From Thalassobaculaceae bacterium (lineage in GTDB: Bacteria; Pseudomonadota; Alphaproteobacteria; Thalassobaculales; Thalassobaculaceae): a stretch of 48,668 nt of DNA. Position numbers and translations under genes: made by a program. Numbering within the stretch: the stretch's first letter is position 1; each line of letters opens with the position of its first letter. Below are positions 24,833 through 32,740 of the stretch, in pieces. A model generated the notes under the pieces. The model made no database searches. It saw nothing but the letters and a program-made list of their open reading frames with translations, and was not told where the DNA came from. The DNA lies in NCBI GenBank assembly GCA_029212785.1, contig JARGOG010000033.1:1-48668 (forward strand). The letters run 5' to 3'.

Positions 24833-24921
24833 GCGGTCGCCGTCCGGCGGACGGCCTTTCAGGGGCGTGACGCCCGCACGGGTGCCGCGATAGGCTGCGG
24901 TTTACCCACCTGGAGGACCCC

Positions 24922-26157
24922 ATGCCTAAGATCAATGCCGAGCGCCTGCTCGCCGACCTGGACCATCTGCGCACCATCGGCGGTGTGGAAACGGGTGTGA
25001 TCCGCACCGCGCTCAGCGAGAAGGACATGGAAGGTCGGCGTTGGTTGAAGCAGCGCTTCGAAGAAGCGGGGCTGGAGACCACGATCGACGGTGTCGGCAA
25101 TGTTCTCGGACGCTCCGCCAAGCCCGGCCCGGCGTTGCTGATCGGCAGCCACTCCGACACGCAGCCGCGCGGCGGTTGGCTCGACGGCGCGCTCGGCGTG
25201 ATCTACGGCCTGGAGATCGCCCGCGCCCTGGCCGAAGACCCGGAGACCGAGAACCTGGCCGTCGACGTCGTCTCCTGGCAGGACGAGGAGGGCTCGTTCC
25301 TTGGCTGTCTCGGCAGTCGCTCCTGGTGCGGCGTTCTCGATGCCGAAGCGGAGACGGCGGCGGTCGGCCGCGACGGCACCAAGCTGACGGACGCCATCGC
25401 CGCCGCCGGCCTGACCGACGTGCCGCGCCTCGCCATGGAAGAGAACCGCTATCTCGGTTATCTCGAAGCGCATATCGAGCAGGGCGCCTATCTCGAACAG
25501 GCGGCACAGCATATCGGCGTGGTGACCGCCATCGTCGGCATCCGCGCGATGCGCTTCAAATTCTACGGCGAGCAGAACCACGCCGGCACCACCACCATGG
25601 CCCGACGCAAGGACGCGGCCACCGCGCTTTTCGAACTGGCCCACCGGGTGAACCAGGAATTCCCGACGGTCGCCGGCGACCGCACCGTGTGGACGATGGG
25701 TCGCGCATCGATCCAGCCGGGGGCGTCCTCCATCGTCCCGGGCTATGCCGAGCTCGACCTGCAGTTCCGCGACCAGGACGAGAGCATCCTCGACCGTTTC
25801 GAGGAGATCGCGGCGGGGATCGCCGAGGACATCAACAGCCGCGGCAAGGCCAGGGTCGAGTTCACCCGGTCGCGCCAGCCGGTGCGCCCGTCGATCATGG
25901 ATGACGGCTTCCAGAAGCATATCGCGGCGGCGGCCGAGGCGACGGTGCCCGGCAAATGGCAGGCGATGCCGTCGGCGGCCGGTCACGACCCGATGGTGAT
26001 CGTCGCCAAGCTGCCCTGCGCCATGCTGTTCATCCCGTCGATCGGTGGCATCAGCCATGACTTCGCCGAGGACAGCGACCGGGGCGACATCGCCATCGGC
26101 TGCCAGGTGCTGGCCGAGGCGGCGTCCTCGATCCTGCAGGAACGGCGCAACGCATGA
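24922..26157 (+). CDS. M20 family Zn-dependent amidohydrolase (N-carbamoyl-L-amino acid hydrolase/allantoate amidohydrolase type)
   Basis: A 411-residue di-metal hydrolase. Metal ligands occur in GSHSDTQPRGGWLDGALGV (His and Asp, about residues 75-93), QDEEGSFLGCLGSRSW (the Glu pair, about 119), EAHIEQG (His, about 186) and the C-terminal GGISHDFAEDS. The layout of a catalytic domain with an inserted dimerisation domain fits AmaB, ureidopropionase and allantoate amidohydrolase, which release CO2 and ammonia from N-carbamoyl compounds. The ribosome site TGGAGGACCCC precedes the ATG. It is the first gene of a three-gene operon (ATGA overlap with the next), so a ring-opened or carbamoylated nitrogen compound is a likely substrate (inference). 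Confidence 0.88.
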   Translation: MPKINAERLLADLDHLRTIGGVETGVIRTALSEKDMEGRRWLKQRFEEAGLETTIDGVGNVLGRSAKPGPALLIGSHSDTQPRGGWLDGALGVIYGLEIARALAEDPETENLAVDVVSWQDEEGSFLGCLGSRSWCGVLDAEAETAAVGRDGTKLTDAIAAAGLTDVPRLAMEENRYLGYLEAHIEQGAYLEQAAQHIGVVTAIVGIRAMRFKFYGEQNHAGTTTMARRKDAATALFELAHRVNQEFPTVAGDRTVWTMGRASIQPGASSIVPGYAELDLQFRDQDESILDRFEEIAAGIAEDINSRGKARVEFTRSRQPVRPSIMDDGFQKHIAAAAEATVPGKWQAMPSAAGHDPMVIVAKLPCAMLFIPSIGGISHDFAEDSDRGDIAIGCQVLAEAASSILQERRNA

Positions 26158-26948
26158 CGCCCGACCGTCAGACCGACCTCGCCGATCTGCTGGCTCGAGC
26201 CCGCACCGGCGGCCCGGCCACACCGCAGCCGCCGGCCGAGCTCGAACCGGAAAGCGTGATGGAGGGCTACGGCATCCAGTCTCGGGTCCATGATCGGTTG
26301 GAGGCCGCCGGGTTCGGCGCGCGCACCGGACACAAGATCGGCTGCACCACCCCGGTGATGCAGGCCTATCTGAAGATCGACCATCCCTGCGCCGGCGAGG
26401 TGTTCGCGAGCACCGTCCACGAGCATATGGCGGACCTGCCGCTATCCCGGTTCCACCGGGTCGGCGTCGAGTGCGAGATCGCCGCGCGACTCGGTGCGGA
26501 CTTGCCGCAGACCGGAATGCCCTATGACCAGGGCAACGTGAAACATGCGGTGGCGGCGTTGATGCCGGGGATCGAGATCGTCGACGACCGCTACGCGCAT
26601 TTCCCGTCGCTGTCGGCGCCGGTGCTGATCGCCGACGACTTCTTCAATGCCGGCGTGGTCCTCGGCCCGCCGCTGGAGAACTGGCGAAAGCTCGACCTCG
26701 GAGAGATCGAGGGCGAGATGTATGTCGACAAGATCCGCGCCGGATCGGGAAAGGGGCGCGACATCCTGGGGCATCCGATGGCGGCGCTTGCCTGGCTCGC
26801 CAATCACCGCATCGCGCTGGGGCAACCCCTGAAGGCGGGCGAGTTCGTGATGCTGGGCAGCGTGGTGAAGACGGTGCATTTCACCGAACCCGCCGAGGTG
26901 GTGATCCGCTTCGAGCATCTGGGTGAAGCACGGGTGCACTTCACCTGA
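26154..26948 (+). CDS. 2-keto-4-pentenoate hydratase / fumarylacetoacetase-fold family (MhpD-like)
   Basis: A 264-residue MhpD-type hydratase/decarboxylase. The conserved segment GHKIGCTTPVMQAYLKIDHP (about residues 62-81) and the metal-ligand stretch GVECEIAARLGADLP (about 103-117) are typical, as is the C-terminal ALAWLANHRIALGQPLKAGEFVMLGS. Enzymes of this fold hydrate 2-hydroxydienoates or decarboxylate 4-oxalocrotonate in meta-cleavage and related pathways. The start ATG overlaps the stop of the M20 gene (ATGA), and its own stop overlaps the OYE start (TGATG), so all three proteins are coupled. No ring-cleavage dioxygenase is in the window, so the pathway is not a complete standard one. 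Confidence 0.87.
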   Translation: MTPDRQTDLADLLARARTGGPATPQPPAELEPESVMEGYGIQSRVHDRLEAAGFGARTGHKIGCTTPVMQAYLKIDHPCAGEVFASTVHEHMADLPLSRFHRVGVECEIAARLGADLPQTGMPYDQGNVKHAVAALMPGIEIVDDRYAHFPSLSAPVLIADDFFNAGVVLGPPLENWRKLDLGEIEGEMYVDKIRAGSGKGRDILGHPMAALAWLANHRIALGQPLKAGEFVMLGSVVKTVHFTEPAEVVIRFEHLGEARVHFT

Positions 26949-28153
26949 TGGCGGGCGTCGGCGCCGCTCTGTCCGACGCCCTCACTCTGCCCTGCGGAGC
27001 TGTCCTGCGCTGCCGGATCGCCAAACCCGCCATGTCCGACAGCCTGGGCAGCGGCGCAGGCGACGCCACGCCGGAACAGGCAAGACTCTACCAGCGTTGG
27101 GCCGCCGGTGGGGCGGCCCTGTCGATTGTCGGCGAGGTCCAGGGCGATCCGCATGCACTGGAGAACCCCGGGAACCTGGTCCTGCACGCCGGCGGCGACA
27201 TGGACGCTCTGCGGGATGTGACACGCCGGGCAACGGCGTCGGGCGCGCATCTCTGGGCGCAGCTTGGACACGCGGGGGCGCTTGCCCATGCGGGTATTGG
27301 CCGGCGTGTCGGCCCGTCCTCCCTCAGCCTCGATGGGCTTACCTGCGCCGAGATGCCGGTGGGCGAGATCGAGGAACTGCCCGCCCGGTATGCCGCGACC
27401 GCGCGGATTGCCAAGGCCGTGGGCTTCACCGGCGTGCAGGTCCATGCCGCTCACGGGTTCCTGCTGAGCCAGTTCCTCTCGCCGCTGTTCAACCGCCGAA
27501 GCGACATCTGGGGCGGCGCCCTCGACAACCGTATGCGGCTTCTGCTGACGGTCGTGGACGCCGTGCGCGCCGCCGTCGGTTCGGACTTCCCGGTCGGGGT
27601 GAAGATCAACGCGACCGACGGCCTGGCGGGTGGATTGAGCAACCAGGAGAGTCTGGCGGCGATCCGCGTGCTGGCGCGGCAGGGAATAGACTTGCTGGAG
27701 GTCAGCGAGGGCACCTATTTCCCGGGCGCGCCGTCGTCGTCGGAAAGCGAGGGTGGCGGGGTCCACGGCTTCTGTCGCCGCGTGCGCGCGGCCGTGCCGG
27801 TCCCGGTCATGGCGGCGGGCGGTTTCAAAACCCGGGTACAGGCGGTTGCCGCGCTCGAGGGCGAGATTGTGGATGTGGTCGGTGTCGCCCGCGGCCTCGT
27901 TCTGGATCCGGACCTGCCGCGCGCCTGGACTGACGGGGTGGACGAGGACCCGACGTTTCCGCGCTTTGCGGGACCCTTGCCCGAAGGCGGGGTCACCGCC
28001 TGGTACACGATGCGGATCGCCGCCCTCGCCGCCCATACCGAGGTGGGGTACGATCTGAAGCCACAGACGGCGCTCGCCGCCATGGCCGAGCGTGACCGGG
28101 AGCGGGCCGGGCGCTGGGTCGCCAGGTTCGGTGACCCGAGTGGGGGGCGGTAA
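26948..28153 (+). CDS. NADH:flavin oxidoreductase, Old Yellow Enzyme family
   Basis: A 401-residue FMN-binding TIM-barrel reductase. The N-terminal region RIAKPAMSDSLGS carries the FMN-contacting residues. LWAQLGHAGALAHAG (about residues 103-117) and VQVHAAHGFLLSQFLSPLFN (about 163-182, with the substrate-binding HxxH-like pair) are classic OYE motifs, followed by the DIWGGALDNRMR signature and the phosphate-binding MAAGGFKTR and VGVARGLVLDPDLP. It probably reduces an activated C=C bond. Third gene of the M20-MhpD-OYE operon, started by TGATG overlap. There is no C-terminal FAD/FeS extension, so it is a simple single-domain member. Confidence 0.88.
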   Translation: MAGVGAALSDALTLPCGAVLRCRIAKPAMSDSLGSGAGDATPEQARLYQRWAAGGAALSIVGEVQGDPHALENPGNLVLHAGGDMDALRDVTRRATASGAHLWAQLGHAGALAHAGIGRRVGPSSLSLDGLTCAEMPVGEIEELPARYAATARIAKAVGFTGVQVHAAHGFLLSQFLSPLFNRRSDIWGGALDNRMRLLLTVVDAVRAAVGSDFPVGVKINATDGLAGGLSNQESLAAIRVLARQGIDLLEVSEGTYFPGAPSSSESEGGGVHGFCRRVRAAVPVPVMAAGGFKTRVQAVAALEGEIVDVVGVARGLVLDPDLPRAWTDGVDEDPTFPRFAGPLPEGGVTAWYTMRIAALAAHTEVGYDLKPQTALAAMAERDRERAGRWVARFGDPSGGR

Positions 28154-28189
28154 CCGGATTGTCGGCCGGTGTCGCGGAGAGGGGGAGCC

Positions 28190-28621
28190 ATGCTGCGCCG
28201 GACACCGTTCCTGGTCGTCGGATTACTGATTGTCGCGGCTGCCGCACTGGCGATCACCCAGTTCGCAGGTCGGGACGGCGCCGAAAGCCGATGGTCCTCC
28301 GACTACGGGCCGCTCACGCTGAATGTCACTCAAGACGGAACGGTCTCAGGCACCTATCCGGAATTCGACGGCCGTATCATTGGCACCTTTCATCCTGAGC
28401 TGGTCCAGATATCCGGCTTCTGGCTGCAGGACGCATCCGATCTGCCTTGCGCCGAGGAGCGTGGCGGGACCGCGGCATGGGGACGGGTGTCATTTGAACT
28501 TGTCGGCAGTGAGCGTCTGCTCGGCGTCTGGTCCTACTGCGACCGAGAGCTGGATGGCCGTCAGGCCTGGAACGCCGACTTTCTCGACGGCATACACCCA
28601 AGAGAGATCCGCTGGCGTTGA
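28190..28621 (+). CDS. Hypothetical membrane-anchored or exported protein
   Basis: A 143-residue protein that I do not recognise. The N-terminus MLRRTPFLVVGLLIVAAAALAI is a signal anchor or uncleaved signal peptide. The rest is a beta-rich domain with Trp/Gly-rich strands (GPLTLNVTQDGTVSGTY; GRIIGTFHPELVQISGFWLQD) and two Cys (CAEERGG; YCDREL) that could form a disulfide in the periplasm. This resembles small periplasmic beta-sandwich or lipocalin-like domains, but no family can be named. The ATG at 28190 is preceded by GAGAGGGGGAG, a good ribosome site; the GTG at 28169 is less likely. It lies 36 bp after the OYE gene and may be cotranscribed with it. Confidence 0.65.
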   Translation: MLRRTPFLVVGLLIVAAAALAITQFAGRDGAESRWSSDYGPLTLNVTQDGTVSGTYPEFDGRIIGTFHPELVQISGFWLQDASDLPCAEERGGTAAWGRVSFELVGSERLLGVWSYCDRELDGRQAWNADFLDGIHPREIRWR

Positions 28622-28757
28622 GTCGAAGCGGGCTGACGCGGTCCAGAGCGAGACCCGACAGATCATCCAGGTTCGTGCCTTGCGTCCCACCGCCCCCTTG
28701 CCTCTGTTCCCGGTTCCGCCTAAAGCCTGTCGCATCCCCCCGACCGGAGCACACCGC

Positions 28758-29354
28758 ATGACCGTCACCGACCGTATCCGCGCGATCCTCGACGCCGAGG
28801 CAGCGGCCATTCGTTCGATCTCCGTTGACGCCGGTTTCGAGCGCGCGCTGGAGTTGATGCGGGCGTGTCCGGGCAAGATCGTCACCGTGGGCATGGGCAA
28901 GGCCGGCTTCGTCGCCCGGCGGTTCGCCGCCACCCTGGCCTCGACGGCGACCCCGGCCGTCTACATCCACCCCAGCGAGGCAAGCCACGGCGATCTCGGC
29001 CTGATCGCCGAGGGTGACTGCCTGATCGCCTTCTCGACCTCGGGCAAGACCCGCGAGGTCCTGGAATGCGTGGACATGGCGGGGCACATCAACCAAACCG
29101 GCGCGGTCATCGCCATCACCTCGCATCCGGACAGTGCGCTGCGCGAGCGCGCCTCCGTCGTGCTCGACATGGGCGTGATCGAGGAGCCCTGTCCGCTCGG
29201 CCTGACCCCGTCGGCCTCGATCGCGGCCATGGGCGCCATCGCCGATGCCCTGGCCCTGACGCTGATGGAGCTGAAGGGCGTGACCCGCGAGCAATACGGC
29301 GCGCGCCACCACGGCGGTTACCTCGGTCGCAAGGCCCGGCTCGACAACGTCTGA
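28758..29354 (+). CDS. SIS domain sugar-phosphate isomerase, KpsF/KdsD-like without CBS domains
   Basis: A 198-residue sugar isomerase domain protein. Its motifs match arabinose-5-phosphate isomerase: VGMGKAGFVARRFAATLAST (residues 46-65), HPSEASHGDLGLI (substrate His and the acidic pair, about 74-86), AFSTSGKTREV (SIS phosphate loop), and the C-terminal RHHGGYLGRKARL. Typical KdsD/KpsF/GutQ proteins are about 320-330 residues with a CBS pair; here the protein stops right after the SIS domain. It would convert ribulose-5-phosphate to arabinose-5-phosphate for KDO, but no kds genes are near. The ATG at 28758 is the first Met before homology; sequence between 28622 and 28757 is not protein-like. 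Confidence 0.85.
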   Translation: MTVTDRIRAILDAEAAAIRSISVDAGFERALELMRACPGKIVTVGMGKAGFVARRFAATLASTATPAVYIHPSEASHGDLGLIAEGDCLIAFSTSGKTREVLECVDMAGHINQTGAVIAITSHPDSALRERASVVLDMGVIEEPCPLGLTPSASIAAMGAIADALALTLMELKGVTREQYGARHHGGYLGRKARLDNV

Positions 29355-29394
29355 GACGTTGACCGCGGCAGGGAGCGGCCTACCCTGCCTCCCC

Positions 29395-30432
29395 ATGGCC
29401 GGCCACGCTTCCGCACCCCATCCCGAGACCTGGATCGAGATCCGCCCGCAGGGACTGTACTGCGTCCCCGGCGACTTCTACGTCGATCCTGTGCGCGCGG
29501 TGGATCGGGCGGTTATCACCCATGGCCACGCCGATCACGCGCGGGCCGGGCACGGTGCCGTGGCGGCCACGGCCGAGACGCTGGCCATCATGTCGGTGCG
29601 CTACGGCGCCGAGCCGGAACAGAGCCGACAGGCTTTGGCTCTCGGTGCCCCCCTGCGCATCGGTGACGTGACGGTCAGCCTGCATCCGGCCGGTCACGTG
29701 CTCGGCAGCGCCCAGGTCTGTCTGGAGTACAAGGGATCCCGGATTGTTATCTCCGGCGACTACAAGCGCTGCGCCGATCCGACCTGCGCCGCCTTCGAGC
29801 CGGTGCCCTGCGACGTCTTCGTCACGGAAGCGACTTTTGGGCTGCCGGTGTTCCGCCATCCCGACGACCGGGGCGAGATCGCCAAGCTGCTCGACAGCGT
29901 CGCCCTGTTCCCCGATCGGTGCCACGTGATCGGCGCCTATTCGCTCGGCAAGGCGCAGCGCATGATCGCCCTGCTGCGCGCGGCCGGATGGGAGCGGCCG
30001 GTCTACATTCATGGCGCCCTGCAGGCGCTTTGCGACCTGTATCGGGACCACGGCGTCGATCTCGGCGACCTGCGGCCGGCGACGGCGGGGCAGAAGGGCG
30101 TGGCCCGCGACGACTTCAAGGGCGAGATCGTACTGGCGCCGCCCTCGGCCATCGCCGATCGCTGGGGGCGCCGTCTGCCGGATCCGGTTGTGTGCATGGC
30201 GTCGGGTTGGATGCGGGTCCGCCAGCGCGCCCGTCAGCGCGGTGTCGAACTGCCGCTGATCATCTCAGACCATGCCGATTGGGATGAGCTCATGGACACG
30301 TTCGACGATGTCGGCGCGCCGGAGATCTGGATCACCCATGGCAGTGAGGAGGCTCTGATGCACGCGGCCTCGGCCAAGGGATACCGGGCCCGGGCGCTGG
30401 CTCTTGTCGGCTATGAGGAGGACGGGCAGTGA
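29395..30432 (+). CDS. Ligase-associated DNA exonuclease (metallo-beta-lactamase/beta-CASP fold)
   Basis: A 345-residue nuclease of the CPSF/Snm1-like MBL fold. The metal site is HGHADHARAGH (residues 43-53), with further ligands in HPAGHVLGSAQV and the ISGDYKR aspartate, and a late His in SDHADWDELM. In many bacteria this gene is paired with an ATP-dependent DNA ligase, a DEXH helicase and a phosphoesterase in a DNA-damage-response island; here the ligase follows 13 bp downstream. The ATG at 29395 is chosen because conserved sequence begins soon after; the frame opens at TTG 29359. Members are predicted to process DNA ends before sealing. It has no export signal and acts in the cytoplasm. 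Confidence 0.88.
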   Translation: MAGHASAPHPETWIEIRPQGLYCVPGDFYVDPVRAVDRAVITHGHADHARAGHGAVAATAETLAIMSVRYGAEPEQSRQALALGAPLRIGDVTVSLHPAGHVLGSAQVCLEYKGSRIVISGDYKRCADPTCAAFEPVPCDVFVTEATFGLPVFRHPDDRGEIAKLLDSVALFPDRCHVIGAYSLGKAQRMIALLRAAGWERPVYIHGALQALCDLYRDHGVDLGDLRPATAGQKGVARDDFKGEIVLAPPSAIADRWGRRLPDPVVCMASGWMRVRQRARQRGVELPLIISDHADWDELMDTFDDVGAPEIWITHGSEEALMHAASAKGYRARALALVGYEEDGQ

Positions 30433-30445
30433 CGGGGGCGGCGCC

Positions 30446-32029
30446 GTGAAGCCGTTCGCCGAGTTGCTCGACCGGCTGATCTACACGCCGTCGCGCACCG
30501 CCAAGATCGCGCGGCTGGTCGCCTATTTCAGGGCGGCTCCGGATCCGGACCGGGGCTGGGCGCTGGCGGCGCTGACCGGCGGTCTCGGCTTCAAAGGCGT
30601 AAAGGCGGGAGCGGTACGGGAACTGGCGATGCGGCGCGTCGATCCGGTGCTGTTCGGCTGGTCCTACGACTACGTCGGCGACCTGGCGGAGACCACGGCG
30701 CTGATCTGGCCGGAACACCCGACCAACCGGAACTGGCCGACATTGGGCGAGGTGGTGGAGCGGCTGCAGGCGGCAAAACGGTCCGAGGCGGCGGATGTGG
30801 TCGAGGAATGGCTCGATCCGCTGGACGCGACCGGGCGCTGGGCGCTGCTGAAGCTGATCACCGGCGGATTGCGGGTCGGTGTATCGGCGCGGCTCGCCAA
30901 GGTGGCGCTGGCGGAATACGGCCGCGTCGACCCGGGCGAGATCGAGGAGTTGTGGCACGGGCTGGCGCCGCCCTATGTCGAACTGTTCGCCTGGCTCGAC
31001 GGGCGTGGTTCGCGTCCGGACCTGGAGGACAGGCCGATCTTCCGCCCGCCGATGCTGGCGCATCCGCTGGAGGAGGACGAGGCAGCTGGGCTCGACCTGT
31101 CGCGGTTCCGTGCCGAGTGGAAATGGGACGGCATTCGTGTCCAGATCGCCGCGCGGGGCGGGGAGACGCGGCTCTATTCCCGCACCGGTGACGATATCGG
31201 CCGAACCTTTCCGGATATCCTCGATCGCGTGACATTCGAGGGCGTGCTCGACGGCGAGCTGCTGGTCGTGGTCGATGGTGAGGTCCGTCCCTTCAACGAA
31301 CTGCAGCAACGCCTGAACCGTAAGACCGTCTCAGCGGCGATGCTGAAGACATATCCGGCCTTTGTTCGGCTCTACGATATCCTGTTCGACGGACGGGACG
31401 ATCTGCGCGCACTGCCGTTCGACGCCCGGAGGGCGCGGCTTGAGGCATTCTTCGCCCGGGAGCATCCGCAGCGGATGGATCTGTCGGATCTCGTCGCCTT
31501 CGACGGCATGGCGACGCTGGACGGGCTCCGGGGCGCCGCCCGCGGCACAGCCACCGAAGGCCTGATGCTCAAGCGCGGCGATGCTCCCTACATCGCCGGG
31601 CGACCCAAGGGGCTCTGGTACAAGTGGAAGCGCGGGCCGCTGACGGTGGACACGGTGCTGATGTATGCCCAGCGCGGGCATGGCAAGCGATCGTCCTACT
31701 ACTCCGACTACACGTTCGGTGCATGGCGCGAGAACCCGGAGAGCGGGAGCGCCGAACTGGTGCCGGTCGGCAAAGCCTATTTCGGCTTCACCGATGAGGA
31801 ACTCAAGCTGTTGGACAAATGGGTGCGCGACCACACGGTGAAGCGCTTCGGCCCGGTGCGCGAGGTCACGCAGGCGCTGGTGCTGGAGGTTGCCTTCGAC
31901 AGCGTGCATCGCTCGACCCGCCACAAGTCCGGCGTGGCGATGCGCTTTCCTCGGATATCCCGGATCCGCTGGGATAAACCGGCAGGCGACGCCGACCGTC
32001 TGGAAGCGGTGGAGCGGCTGATCGACTAG
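30446..32029 (+). CDS. ATP-dependent DNA ligase, cisplatin damage response type
   Basis: A 527-residue ATP-dependent DNA ligase. It has an N-terminal helical DNA-binding domain (residues 1-190), then the adenylation domain with nucleotide-accepting Lys226 in EWKWDGIRV (motif I), FEGVLDGELLVV (motif III/IIIa region), TEGLMLKRGDAPY (motif IV), WYKWKRGPLTVD (motif V), and a C-terminal OB domain. This is the bacterial ligase type associated with the adjacent exonuclease, distinct from the NAD-dependent replicative LigA. The GTG at 30446 is chosen because it begins the conserved MKPFAELL segment, 13 bp after the exonuclease stop. The usual downstream partners, the Lhr-like helicase and PdeM phosphoesterase, are absent; a convergent PilZ gene follows at once. 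Confidence 0.92.
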   Translation: MKPFAELLDRLIYTPSRTAKIARLVAYFRAAPDPDRGWALAALTGGLGFKGVKAGAVRELAMRRVDPVLFGWSYDYVGDLAETTALIWPEHPTNRNWPTLGEVVERLQAAKRSEAADVVEEWLDPLDATGRWALLKLITGGLRVGVSARLAKVALAEYGRVDPGEIEELWHGLAPPYVELFAWLDGRGSRPDLEDRPIFRPPMLAHPLEEDEAAGLDLSRFRAEWKWDGIRVQIAARGGETRLYSRTGDDIGRTFPDILDRVTFEGVLDGELLVVVDGEVRPFNELQQRLNRKTVSAAMLKTYPAFVRLYDILFDGRDDLRALPFDARRARLEAFFAREHPQRMDLSDLVAFDGMATLDGLRGAARGTATEGLMLKRGDAPYIAGRPKGLWYKWKRGPLTVDTVLMYAQRGHGKRSSYYSDYTFGAWRENPESGSAELVPVGKAYFGFTDEELKLLDKWVRDHTVKRFGPVREVTQALVLEVAFDSVHRSTRHKSGVAMRFPRISRIRWDKPAGDADRLEAVERLID

Positions 32030-32060
32030 CGGTGGATGTGGACCCGCGAGGGCAAGACCC

Positions 32061-32408
32061 CTAAAGCAGGATCTCCAGCAGTTCGCCGGCGATATTGCGG
32101 CCGAGGACCGGAAAAGTGCAGCCGATATAACGGGTCTGGGGGTCGGTCCAGATGACTTGGGCGGTCAGGGGAATCGGTTTGGACAGGCCTCCCGTCAGGA
32201 TACCGATCAGGTCGTCTCCCGGTGCTGCCGCTGCGGTCCCGTCGTCATAGGTGATCCGCATGCCGCCGAGTGACAGATCGACCACGGCGTAGGTGATGTC
32301 TCCGATCTCGAACTCATAGCCCTCGATCTGAACCCGGTTGGCGTGGCGCCGCTCCTCATGGGGCGGTTCGCCGGCCGGGAGGTCAGGATCTGAGGGCGAG
32401 CTGGTCAT
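32061..32408 (-). CDS. PilZ domain protein (cyclic di-GMP receptor)
   Basis: A 115-residue stand-alone PilZ domain. The cyclic-di-GMP motifs are intact: RxxxR as R21-H-A-N-R25 and (D/N)xSxxG as D44-L-S-L-G-G49, followed by the expected barrel strands (LTAQVIWTDPQTRYIGCTFP). It is the last gene of a minus-strand group (pentapeptide protein, 45-codon ORF, cNMP-like protein, PilZ) and is coupled by an ATGA overlap to the cNMP gene. It probably links the neighbouring proteins to cyclic-di-GMP level, for example in motility or surface attachment (inference). It is convergent with the DNA ligase gene with a 31-bp gap. Confidence 0.92.
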   Translation of the reverse strand: MTSSPSDPDLPAGEPPHEERRHANRVQIEGYEFEIGDITYAVVDLSLGGMRITYDDGTAAAAPGDDLIGILTGGLSKPIPLTAQVIWTDPQTRYIGCTFPVLGRNIAGELLEILL

Positions 32409-32740
32409 CCCAGCGCCTTGACCGAGGTTCGTAAGAGGGTCTGGACTGTCGGGCTGGCTTTGCCGATCTCTTCGGCGAGCTGCGTCGCATCGGCGAACAT
32501 CAGCGTAGCGTCGGTCAGCGCCGTCGTCGTTGCCGCATAGGCTCCGCCATCCTCGCCGGTAAGCAGGTCCAGGCGACCGAACATCGAGCCCGCGGCCAGA
32601 ACCTCGCTGCCCGACGCGCCACTGGATGTCTGAACGGATCCGTCCAGCAGCAGATAGACGCGCTTTCCCGGATCGCCGCGACGGGTGATCACCTGACGGG
32701 GTTTGATCTGGCGTTTTTCGAAAATTCCAAGGTCGCTCAT
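32405..32740 (-). CDS. Cyclic nucleotide-binding-like domain protein with degenerate ligand pocket
   Basis: A 111-residue single-domain protein of the cNMP-binding fold. The early strands match well (IKPRQVITRRGDPGKRVYLLLDGSV, then LAAGSMFGRLDLL). The phosphate-binding cassette is altered: the usual FGE(L/I)ALL is FGRLDLL, with Arg in place of the ribose-binding Glu, and the usual R-x-A-T is AYAAT, without the phosphate-binding Arg. Canonical cAMP/cGMP binding is therefore unlikely. There is no DNA-binding helix-turn-helix, so it is not a CRP-type regulator. It is coupled to the PilZ gene by ATGA and may be a protein-interaction partner of PilZ or the pentapeptide protein. The ribosome site before 32740 is GAGGCGG. 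Confidence 0.87.
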   Translation of the reverse strand: MSDLGIFEKRQIKPRQVITRRGDPGKRVYLLLDGSVQTSSGASGSEVLAAGSMFGRLDLLTGEDGGAYAATTTALTDATLMFADATQLAEEIGKASPTVQTLLRTSVKALG

